A DNA stretch of 8,643 nucleotides, from positions 1-8,643 of the forward strand of contig CALMRL010000663.1 in the NCBI GenBank assembly GCA_937873345.1. Reading direction: 5' to 3'. Below are positions 1 through 4,817 of the stretch, in pieces. The notes beneath the pieces were generated by a model. The model did no database searches. It was not told the origin of the DNA and saw only the letters and a program-made list of their open reading frames with translations. Position numbers and translations under genes: made by a program. How positions within the stretch are numbered: position 1 is the stretch's first letter; each line of letters starts with the position of its first letter. This stretch comes from an uncultured Beijerinckiaceae bacterium. Its GTDB lineage: Bacteria > Pseudomonadota > Alphaproteobacteria > Rhizobiales > Beijerinckiaceae.

Positions 1-341
1 CCATCAAGCACCTGAAGGACGGGGTGAAGGGCTTCACCATCTCGGCGGCGGTGAAGAACATCGAGGGCTGGGAGACCACGCTCGAGAAGGTCGAGGTGAC
101 GGGCGTCAAGACGCTGCACGGCGATCTGGAGAAGCTGAAGAAGCTGCTGCAGGCCGACGAGATCGACGGCGGCAAGGTCAAGGACCTGCTCCTGAAGCTC
201 GGCAAGGAGACGGTGACGATCGCCGGCCGCTCCGACAGCAAGGATGCGGAAAGGATCAAGGAGCTTGGCGAGGCCCTCACCCAGATGGCCGAGAGCGCCG
301 GTGTGCACGGCAAGGATGAGGCGACCTCCAAGAAGGCCTGA
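1..341 (+). CDS. Hypothetical lysine-rich protein, 3' end (5' truncated by window edge)
   Basis: The frame is open from the first base, so the true start may lie outside the window. The first internal start is GTG at 24, which has an AAGGA four bases upstream, but that stretch also reads as ordinary coding sequence (Lys-Asp), so the start cannot be settled. About 112 residues are visible, ending in TGA at 339-341. The protein is rich in Lys, Glu, Leu and Gly, with no signal peptide, no membrane segment and no cysteine. Residues after GTG 24 look mainly helical and amphipathic (a Leu/Lys/Glu repeat around residues 30-60), with short Val/Thr-rich strand-like pieces at about 20-30 and 62-68. I do not recognise the family and propose no function. 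The next gene downstream converges on it, so it is not part of a visible operon. Confidence 0.7.
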   Translation, partial: IKHLKDGVKGFTISAAVKNIEGWETTLEKVEVTGVKTLHGDLEKLKKLLQADEIDGGKVKDLLLKLGKETVTIAGRSDSKDAERIKELGEALTQMAESAGVHGKDEATSKKA

Positions 342-543
342 GCGACCCCGAAGCGCGGGCGCGGCAAGCCCCCGGAGGCTGGGATCAAGCCGCACCCCAT
401 TCGCGCCGACTGCCAGCACGGAAGCCGCTTGGCGGAGATGGGTGTGTCGAGACGTTTCGCCACGACGGCCGGGGCCGCAGGCGCCCACGTCCGGCAGGTA
501 TGGCAAGGTGATAGGCGCCATCGGTTGCAGCGGTGAGTAGGAC

Positions 544-566
544 AGGCCGATCGCCAAGGCCGGCCT
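544..566 (-). terminator. Weak hairpin in the convergent gap 342-616, possible terminator
   Basis: The 275-base gap between two convergent genes (stops at 341 and 617) holds no credible gene. Its one visible structure is AGGCCG (544-549) pairing with CGGCCT (561-566) across an 11-base loop; the right arm is also part of the 10-base palindrome AGGCCGGCCT (557-566). It lies about 50 bases past the lipoprotein stop on the minus strand. There is no T-run on either side, so termination is a guess from position. Confidence 0.25.
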
Positions 567-616
567 AGATGCCTACGGTCACGGCGCGGAAGTCGTCGCC
601 CTTGCCGGCGCGCTCG

Positions 617-973
617 TCAGCGCACCGGATATACTGGGCGTACGTCGGGCAGCAGCGGTTCCTCCAGCACGCCGAAGTTGGTGGCGCGCTCGGTCAGCTC
701 CCGCACGTGGCGCTTGGCCTCGCGGCAGGCGCGGTAATCGGCCGTGCTGGGGACGAGAGCGTAGGAGCGGCAGATCGCGTCGTCCTGCGGGAAGACGGCG
801 AGCGGCGAGCCCTGCGGGTGGCAGTCCTCGTGAGCGATGTCGAGGGCGCAGTCACGGGGATCGCAGCCAGCGAGGGCGAAGGCAGCGAGAGCGAGGGCCG
901 CGACACGAGCGGCTAGCAGAGGCGCGGCGGCGCGCGGCGACGGTGCCGGATGATTGATCGAACCCGGCGTCAT
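617..973 (-). CDS. Small cysteine-containing lipoprotein
   Basis: 118 aa from ATG at 973; an in-frame ATG at 1012 would run into the preceding DUF305 gene and is less likely. Residues 15-36 form a hydrophobic Ala/Leu stretch ending in Leu-Ala-Gly-Cys, a standard lipobox, so the mature protein should begin with a lipidated Cys at about residue 36 and sit on the periplasmic face of a membrane. The mature part has four further Cys. Its DDAICRSY...DYRACR segment resembles a common alphaproteobacterial lipoprotein signature (D-D-A-x-C-x-S-Y, then Y-x-x-C-R) of unknown function. It starts 14 bases after the DUF305 stop on the same strand, and an AAGGA overlaps that TAA stop, so the two genes are probably cotranscribed. 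A structural or envelope-stress role is possible, but nothing in the sequence fixes a function. Confidence 0.75.
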   Translation of the reverse strand: MTPGSINHPAPSPRAAAPLLAARVAALALAAFALAGCDPRDCALDIAHEDCHPQGSPLAVFPQDDAICRSYALVPSTADYRACREAKRHVRELTERATNFGVLEEPLLPDVRPVYPVR

Positions 974-987
974 CGCGGCTCGCGTCC

Positions 988-1446
988 TTATTTCGGGTGC
1001 TTGTCTTCCCACGCCTTCATCAGGGCGATTTCACGGCCCTGATCGTCGATGACGGTCTGCGCCATCTTTTTCAGCTCGGGGTCCTGACCGTACTGCACCT
1101 CGGCCTTGGCCATGTCCACGGCGGACTGGTGGTGCGGCAGCATCATGCGCACGAAGTCGCGGTCGGTGTCGCCGGTCGGCATCGCGCGGTGCATGCCGAT
1201 CATCATGCCGCGCATCGCCGCGATGAAGGCGGCGTCGGCGGGATTGTTGGTTTCATCCATCGCGCCCTGGTGCGCGGCCATCCCGCCCGACTGCGCGGCG
1301 AGGGGTGAGGCGAGCAGGGACGCCGACAAGGCTGCAGCCAGGGACAATAGGGCGAAGGGGGCACGCACGCGCAAGGCACTCCGGGTCGAGGTTATGCAGG
1401 CGGATAACACGCGCCGGCCGTCTCCGGAAGCGGAGCGGCCTCTCAT
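988..1446 (-). CDS. Exported DUF305 protein (Met/His-rich, possible metal binding)
   Basis: 152 aa if read from ATG 1446, ending in TAA at 988-990. The C-terminal two thirds is a DUF305 (ferritin-like helical) domain with the family signature M-L-P-H-H-Q-S-A-V-D-M-A-K. A Met-rich run comes before it (MRGMMIGMHRAM), and the end is Q-G-R-E-I-x-L-M-x-x-W. The hydrophobic stretch LLSLAAALSASLLASPLAA followed by Q is a clear signal peptide, so the protein is exported. Known DUF305 proteins include the cyanobacterial copper-binding CopM, so metal binding by the His/Met residues is plausible but unproven. The start is uncertain: ATG 1446 leaves about 30 residues before the hydrophobic core and spans a strong hairpin (1416-1440). 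TTG 1374 or GTG 1368, with GGAG just upstream, would give a normal short signal peptide. The gene follows the DUF6362 stop closely and is followed by the lipoprotein gene. Confidence 0.85.
   Translation of the reverse strand: MRGRSASGDGRRVLSACITSTRSALRVRAPFALLSLAAALSASLLASPLAAQSGGMAAHQGAMDETNNPADAAFIAAMRGMMIGMHRAMPTGDTDRDFVRMMLPHHQSAVDMAKAEVQYGQDPELKKMAQTVIDDQGREIALMKAWEDKHPK
1416..1440 (-). terminator. Strong hairpin just after the DUF6362 gene, terminator-like
   Basis: On the minus strand GGCCG-CTCCG pairs with CGGAG-A-CGGCC around a CTTC tetraloop: a 10-bp GC-rich stem with one bulged A. It begins 14 bases after the DUF6362 stop codon. No long T-run follows (only GTGTTATCC), so it may attenuate rather than fully terminate, or stabilise the mRNA end. 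If it is a terminator, the DUF305 start must lie downstream of it. Confidence 0.4.
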
Positions 1447-1454
1447 CACGCGCT

Positions 1455-1958
1455 TCACCACACCGGCGCGCCCCGCGCGTCGAGCGCCGCCGCGAGATGG
1501 TCGAGGGCGCGGGCCCGCAGCTTGTAGAGGGTGGCCGGCGCCCATCCCTTTTCCCGGCACAGCGCGCGCACCGAGCGGCGGCGCGCCGTGCGCAGCGCCC
1601 ATAGGCTGGTGACGAGCGCCATGCCGGGGTCGAGGTCACGCAGCTCGCGCAGCCAGTCGAGCGCCCTGTCCATCCGGTCGATCTCGGCCCCGCTCGGGCG
1701 GATCGCCGCGTTGCGCCGCGCTTCGCGCTCCAGCCGCTCGGCCCGCGGCAGCTCGGCCTGGGCCAGCCTGTCGGCCCATTCCACGCGGTGGCTCGGCCAG
1801 TGGTTGCCGGCGCCGCGCGGCCCCTTCACCCGCGGCAACCGGTCGAGCGTGCGCATCGCCTCGACGAGGCGGGCGCCGACGTGCTCGGGCGTCCAGGTCT
1901 CGGGCACGACATCGGGCGACGGTGGCAACCCGTCGGACGCGGCGAACGCCTCAAGCAT
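1455..1958 (-). CDS. DUF6362 family protein (phage-associated, C-terminal helix-turn-helix)
   Basis: 167 aa from ATG 1958. That ATG lies inside the end of the upstream gene (8-base overlap, ATGCTTGA), which suggests coupled translation and supports this start over one at 1991. Residues 21-42 (T-W-T-P-E-H-V-G-A-R-L-x-E-A-x-R-T-L-x-R-L-P) and a Trp-Pro at 54-55 match my recollection of the N-terminal half of DUF6362, a family common in alphaproteobacterial phages and prophages. The middle has the usual A-E-I-D-R-M-D-x-x-L-x-W-L segment (91-103). Residues 127-157 resemble a sigma-region-4-like helix-turn-helix (R-A-L-C-R-E-K-G-W-A-P-A-T-L-Y-K-L). A DNA-binding role next to phage packaging or regulatory genes is inferred; no biochemical function is known to me. 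No terminase or capsid gene is in the window. Confidence 0.75.
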   Translation of the reverse strand: MLEAFAASDGLPPSPDVVPETWTPEHVGARLVEAMRTLDRLPRVKGPRGAGNHWPSHRVEWADRLAQAELPRAERLEREARRNAAIRPSGAEIDRMDRALDWLRELRDLDPGMALVTSLWALRTARRRSVRALCREKGWAPATLYKLRARALDHLAAALDARGAPVW

Positions 1959-2364
1959 CGTCGTCGAGGATGTTGTCGAGGAGCGCCGCATCGGAGCCGG
2001 CGGCGAGCACGAGGGAGCGGATCAGTCCCTCGCGGGTCAAGCCGCGCCGCGCCGCGGCCTGGTCGATGCGCTCGCCGACCTCGCTCGGCAGACGCAGGCC
2101 CGTCGCCTCGCGGAAGGCGAGGCCGAAGCGCTGCGCTTGGCGATGCACGTTGTTGGGCGTCGAGGCGATCGTCGGGTCGCCGGCGACGCGCTTGGCGTCC
2201 CAGCCCTGCCCGACGAGGAAGCCGAGCCGCGCGACGCGCGAGGCCGACCAGCGGGTGCGCAGGCCTCTGGGATGGTCGGAGTCCGGATCGGGGCCGGCGC
2301 CTCGCGGGGGAATGGGGACGGATGCGATTTCATGCTGGATCATGCGGCGAGTTTCGGTATTCAT
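1951..2364 (-). CDS. Two-domain DNA-binding protein: GcrA-like HTH plus possible ribbon-helix-helix
   Basis: 137 aa from ATG 2364; an ATG at 2343 is a credible alternative, and one at 2406 would cross the divergent repressor start. Residues 39-82 (W-S-A-S-R-V-A-R-L-G-F-L-V-x-Q-G-W-D-A-K-R-V-A, then N-N-V-H-R-Q-A-Q-R-F-G-L) follow the layout of the GcrA N-terminal helix-turn-helix: W-T-x-E-R-V-x-x-L, then S-x-x-x-I-A, then N-A-V-x-x-x-x-x-R-L-G-L. Residues 89-122 (G-L-R-L-P-S-E-V, then two helices) look like a CopG/Arc ribbon-helix-helix. The first 38 residues are Pro-rich and probably disordered. GcrA is a cell-cycle co-regulator in alphaproteobacteria, but this protein lacks the rest of GcrA, so it is more likely a phage-derived regulator. 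It is divergent from the S24 repressor, and a perfect dyad (2356-2367) covers its start codon, which suggests repression by that neighbour. Confidence 0.65.
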   Translation of the reverse strand: MNTETRRMIQHEIASVPIPPRGAGPDPDSDHPRGLRTRWSASRVARLGFLVGQGWDAKRVAGDPTIASTPNNVHRQAQRFGLAFREATGLRLPSEVGERIDQAAARRGLTREGLIRSLVLAAGSDAALLDNILDDDA

Positions 2365-2378
2365 ACCTTGATCGTCAA
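2350..2378 (-). promoter_or_regulatory. Candidate promoter for the minus-strand genes, enclosing a perfect dyad (2356-2367)
   Basis: The dyad GGTAT-TC-ATACC (2356-2367) is perfect and covers the ATG at 2364. On the minus strand a TTGACG (2373-2378), a good alphaproteobacterial -35, lies 17 bases before a poor -10 (GAAACT, 2350-2355), so the dyad would fill the spacer. If this promoter is used, translation would have to begin at ATG 2343 rather than 2364. The dyad is well supported; the promoter assignment is weak. Confidence 0.45.
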
Positions 2379-2398
2379 CGCTTTCTCGCGCGGCAGCT

Positions 2399-3076
2399 GT
2401 GAACAAAATCGGCTTTTCTACCTATAATTCCTTGGCGGATGTCCTGTCGCGGGTGGAAAGCCGCCTCGGCGAACTCGGACTGTCCGCCCATGCCGCGTCG
2501 ATGGCGGCCGGCAAGCCCGACGCGGTGCGCAACCTGCGCCGCGCCGTCAGCAACGGCGACCGCCGCGGCCTGACCACCGAAACCCTGCCCGCGCTGGCGC
2601 CGGTGCGGCGCACCACCGCCGCCTGGCTGCTGGAAGGCTCGGGCGAGGGGGCGCCGCGATCCAGCGTCAGCGTCGTCGGCCGCATCGGCGCGGGCGCCGA
2701 GATCCTGCCCGAGGACGAGCAGGTGCCGCCGGAGGGCCTGCGCGAGCTGGAAATCGATATCCCGCTGCCCGTCGGGATGATCGCCTTCGAGGTCGAGGGC
2801 AACAGCATGTGGCCGCGCTACAATGCCGGCGACGTCGTGCTGTGCCGCGACGCGGAGCACGATCCCGCCGCGATCTCGGGCCGCGAGGCGGCGGTGCGCA
2901 CCGCCGACGGCAAGCGCGACCAGAAGACGATCCGGCGCGGCACCGCGCCCGAGACCTTCGACCTCGAAAGCCACAACGCCCCGCCGATCCGCGACGTCAC
3001 CATCGCCTGGGCATCGCCCATCGAGCTGATCGTGCCAAGTCCGAATGCACGAAGCACGCGCGGGCTCATAAGGTAG
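2399..3076 (+). CDS. S24 family (LexA/CI-like) self-cleaving phage-type repressor
   Basis: 225 aa if read from GTG 2399. Residues 15-80 form a CI-type helix-turn-helix domain (L-x-L-S-A-H-A-A-S-M-A-A-G-K-P-D-A-V-R-N-L, ending T-T-A-A-W-L-L-E-G). Residues 92-212 form the S24 peptidase domain, with the cleavage-site motif G-R-I-G-A-G-A (Ala98-Gly99), the nucleophile Ser136 in G-N-S-M-W-P, and the likely general base Lys176 in Q-K-T-I-R-R-G. All elements for RecA-stimulated self-cleavage are present, so it could respond to DNA damage. Family members dimerise and bind palindromic operators; matching dyads lie on both sides of the gene. The start is doubtful: a TATAAT at 2423-2428 lies inside the frame, and GTG 2453 would place the promoter upstream and still keep the whole HTH. 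The gene is divergent from the GcrA-like gene and 62 bases upstream of the ergothioneine operon. It is a phage-like regulator with no phage structural genes nearby. Confidence 0.88.
   Translation: MNKIGFSTYNSLADVLSRVESRLGELGLSAHAASMAAGKPDAVRNLRRAVSNGDRRGLTTETLPALAPVRRTTAAWLLEGSGEGAPRSSVSVVGRIGAGAEILPEDEQVPPEGLRELEIDIPLPVGMIAFEVEGNSMWPRYNAGDVVLCRDAEHDPAAISGREAAVRTADGKRDQKTIRRGTAPETFDLESHNAPPIRDVTIAWASPIELIVPSPNARSTRGLIR
2400..2428 (+). promoter_or_regulatory. Candidate promoter of the S24 repressor
   Basis: TGAACA (2400-2405; four of six matches to TTGACA), a 17-base spacer and a perfect TATAAT (2423-2428). It lies downstream of the GTG at 2399, so if it is active the repressor must start later; GTG 2453 is the best candidate. 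A degenerate dyad (2411-2422) ends one base before the -10, in a position suited to autorepression. Confidence 0.45.
2411..2422. promoter_or_regulatory. Degenerate operator-like site next to the repressor -10
   Basis: GGCTTTTCTACC matches GGTANNNNTACC at six of eight fixed positions, with the right half (CTACC) intact. It directly abuts the TATAAT. On its own it would not be convincing; it gains weight from the related sites at 2356, 3072 and 3092. Confidence 0.3.
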
Positions 3077-3103
3077 CCCTACCTTTATCTCGGTCAGGAT
3101 ACC
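3070..3103. promoter_or_regulatory. Tandem operator-like dyads upstream of the ergothioneine operon
   Basis: The first dyad, AAGGTAG-CC-CTACCTT (3070-3085), is perfect over 16 bases and overlaps the repressor stop codon (TAG 3074-3076). A 2-base centre makes a transcription terminator unlikely and a protein-binding site more likely. The second, GGTCAGGATACC (3092-3103), matches the core GGTANNNNTACC at seven of eight positions. Their centres are 20 bp apart, about two helical turns, so two dimers could bind the same face. The second site falls between a weak -35 (TTTATC, 3084-3089) and a weak -10 (TAGGAT, 3107-3112) with 17-base spacing. The core also occurs perfectly at 2356-2367 beside the repressor gene, which points to the S24 repressor as the binder. 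This is inferred, not shown. Confidence 0.5.
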
Positions 3104-3110
3104 GGATAGG

Positions 3111-3140
3111 ATCGCCTCCGTCATGGAGGGATGTCGCGAT
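3111..3140 (+). promoter_or_regulatory. Ribosome-binding site inside a possible hairpin, before the 128-aa gene
   Basis: GGAGGG (3125-3130) sits 8 bases before ATG 3139 and decides that start. It can pair with CCTCC (3115-3119) over a 5-base loop (GTCAT). In an extended form ATCGC (3111-3115) also pairs with GCGAT (3136-3140), which would bury both the ribosome-binding site and the first two bases of the start codon. If transcription starts near 3119, as the weak -10 at 3107-3112 would imply, the left arm is not in the RNA and the hairpin cannot form. The two ideas exclude each other. Confidence 0.4.
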
Positions 3141-3525
3141 GAACGAAGCCGGGACCGAGCGAGCGCGGGATATGGAGACTGCGGGGCACGCGTTCGGTAC
3201 CGCGGCCCAGCGCGCCGTGTGCCGGACGGTGAAGGCGCAGGCCAGGGCCTATGCGCTGCGGCCGCAGGCGCTGGACCTGCTCCACCCCGGCCTGTCGGCT
3301 GCCGGCCCGGACAGCCTCGTTGCCCTCTGCGAGTACCTCGTCGAGCGCGAGCGGTGCTCGCCACGGCGCTGGTTCGGCTTCGGCGGCGAGGTCGGCCTGC
3401 TCAACGCCCGCGCTGCTCTTCTGCTCGGGCGCACGGAACGCCTTCGCCTCGCTCGACGGCAGGAACCTCGTATCCGGGCGGGGGTTTGCCGCGCGTCGCA
3501 AGCGAACGAAACAGGGACGACATGA
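3139..3525 (+). CDS. Uncharacterised 128-aa protein, first gene of the ergothioneine operon
   Basis: Start ATG 3139 is set by a good ribosome-binding site (GGAGGG, 3125-3130). Its TGA (3523-3525) overlaps the egtB ATG (3522-3524) as ATGA, so egtB translation is probably coupled to it. That makes it a real gene rather than leader sequence. It is a basic, mostly helical soluble protein without signal peptide or membrane segment. Visible features are a central helical region (residues 41-72, with L-D-L-L-x-P and V-A-L-C-E-Y-L-V-E-R-E-R), then a distinctive aromatic/Gly motif P-R-R-W-F-G-F-G-G-E-V at 75-85, then a short Leu/Ala helix (88-97) and an Arg-rich tail. There are four Cys, none in a recognisable metal-binding spacing. 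I do not recognise the family. Position suggests a link to ergothioneine synthesis or its control, but it is not a known Egt enzyme. Confidence 0.7.
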   Translation: MNEAGTERARDMETAGHAFGTAAQRAVCRTVKAQARAYALRPQALDLLHPGLSAAGPDSLVALCEYLVERERCSPRRWFGFGGEVGLLNARAALLLGRTERLRLARRQEPRIRAGVCRASQANETGTT

Positions 3526-4817
3526 CGGCAGGGCTGCAACCTCCGGACGCTTCGAGCCGCGTCGCGCTGCACGCATCGACCCTCGTCGACCGCCTCTTCG
3601 CGACACGGCAGCATTCGCTCGACCTCGCCGCGCCGCTCACGGCTGAGGATCAGGTGGTGCAGGCCAATGACGATGCCAGCCCGACGAAGTGGCACCTCGC
3701 CCACGTCACCTGGTTCTTCGAGACCTTCCTCTTGAAGCCATCGCTGCAGGGCTACCGGCTGTTCGACGAGCGCTTTCCCTTCTGCTTCAACTCGTACTAC
3801 GAGGCCGAGGGCGCACGGCAGCCGCGCGGCCATCGCGGGCTGATGACGCGCCCGAGCCGCGACGAGGTGCTGGCCTACCGCGCCCATGTCGACGCCGGCC
3901 TGCGGGCGCTGTGCGATGGGCCGCTCGATCCGCATCTCTGCGAGTTGCTGGCGATCGGCATCAACCACGAGCAGCAGCACCAGGAGCTGCTGCTCACCGA
4001 TATCCTCTCGCTGTTCGCCAGTCAGCCGCTGCGCCCGGCCTACCTGCCGGCTCCGGGTCGGGCGGAGGGTCACGGAACGCCGCCGCTTTCCTTCAGCGAA
4101 CATGAGGGCGGCATCCACGAGATCGGCCACCGCGGCCTGCGACCGGGACAGGACGCGGCGGAGGGGTTCTTCTTCGACAACGAGGGTCCGCGCCACCGCG
4201 CCCTGTTGCAGCCCTTCGCCATCGCCGACCGGCTGGTCTGCAACGGCGAGTGGCTCGACTTCATCGAGGACGGCGGCTACCGCACCACCGCCCTTTGGCT
4301 CGCCGACGGCTGGGCGAGCGTGAAGGCGGAGGGCTGGGGAGCGCCGCTGTACTGGGAGTGGCGGGACGGCGCTTGGCTTTGCATGGGCCTGCACGGCCGC
4401 CAAGCGATCGACCGCGCCGCGCCCGTCGCCCACGTCTCGTTCTACGAGGCCGACGCGTACGCCCGCTGGGCGGGCTACCGCCTGCCGACCGAGTTCGAGT
4501 GGGAGCATGCGGCGCGCGCCGAGCCGGTAAGCGATGCCGACGGCACCCTCGACCCCTCTGCCCCGCTGGGCGCCGACAGGCAGTTCTTCGGCCAGGTCTG
4601 GCAGTGGACGGCGAGCGCCTACCTCCCCTACCCCGGCTACCGCGCGGCACCGGGCGCGCTCGGCGAGTACAACGGCAAGTTCATGTGCTCGCAGAACGTG
4701 CTGCGCGGCTCCTCCTGCGCCACCCCGCCGGGGCACGCGCGGGCGAGCTACCGCAACTTCTTTTATCCCGGGCAGCGCTGGCAGTTCACCGGCCTGCGGC
4801 TGGCGGACGACCGATGA
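3522..4817 (+). CDS. egtB: EgtB, iron-dependent hercynine sulfoxide synthase
   Basis: 431 aa, about the usual EgtB length. It catalyses O2-dependent C-S bond formation between hercynine (trimethylhistidine) and a thiol donor (gamma-glutamylcysteine or cysteine, depending on the EgtB type), giving a sulfoxide on the way to ergothioneine, in the cytoplasm. The N-terminal DinB-like domain (about 15-165) carries the three-histidine iron site: His61 in W-H-L-A-H-V-T-W, and His149 and His153 in N-H-E-Q-Q-H-Q-E. The C-terminal formylglycine-generating-enzyme-like domain (about 195-430) shows N-E-G-P-R-H, a Y-R-L-P-T-E-F-E-W-E segment, V-W-Q-W-T, and the conserved end R-G-S-S-C-A-T-P-P...R-N-F-F...F-T-G-L-R. 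ATG 3522 overlaps the previous stop by 4 bases and has AGGGA four bases upstream. Its own TGA overlaps the egtD ATG the same way. Sequence alone does not tell me which thiol donor it uses. Confidence 0.95.
   Translation: MTAGLQPPDASSRVALHASTLVDRLFATRQHSLDLAAPLTAEDQVVQANDDASPTKWHLAHVTWFFETFLLKPSLQGYRLFDERFPFCFNSYYEAEGARQPRGHRGLMTRPSRDEVLAYRAHVDAGLRALCDGPLDPHLCELLAIGINHEQQHQELLLTDILSLFASQPLRPAYLPAPGRAEGHGTPPLSFSEHEGGIHEIGHRGLRPGQDAAEGFFFDNEGPRHRALLQPFAIADRLVCNGEWLDFIEDGGYRTTALWLADGWASVKAEGWGAPLYWEWRDGAWLCMGLHGRQAIDRAAPVAHVSFYEADAYARWAGYRLPTEFEWEHAARAEPVSDADGTLDPSAPLGADRQFFGQVWQWTASAYLPYPGYRAAPGALGEYNGKFMCSQNVLRGSSCATPPGHARASYRNFFYPGQRWQFTGLRLADDR

Noticed and set aside
244..540. Short plus-strand frame running from the first gene into the 342-616 gap
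   Set aside because: Arg/Pro-rich, overlaps the end of the first gene out of frame, and has no ribosome-binding site or recognisable pattern.
342..616. Search for a tRNA or small RNA gene in the convergent gap
   Set aside because: No cloverleaf, CCA end, promoter plus terminator pair or other RNA hallmark was visible.
1531..2427. Plus-strand open frame opposite the DUF6362 and GcrA-like genes
   Set aside because: Ser/Arg/Ala-rich with no domain. The minus-strand genes here have family signatures and a tight translational overlap.
3070..3085. Palindrome at the repressor stop codon as a transcription terminator
   Set aside because: The stem is only 7 bp, AT-containing and has a 2-base centre, too tight for an RNA hairpin loop. 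Related dyads at promoter positions fit an operator better.
2375..3364. Minus-strand open frame of about 330 codons opposite the S24 repressor
   Set aside because: The repressor has catalytic and cleavage motifs on the plus strand; the antisense frame is low-complexity Arg/Ala/Gly.
3249..4736. Open frame of about 495 codons on the minus strand, opposite egtB
   Set aside because: Antisense shadow of a well-supported enzyme gene in GC-rich DNA; no motifs and Arg/Ala/Val-biased composition.
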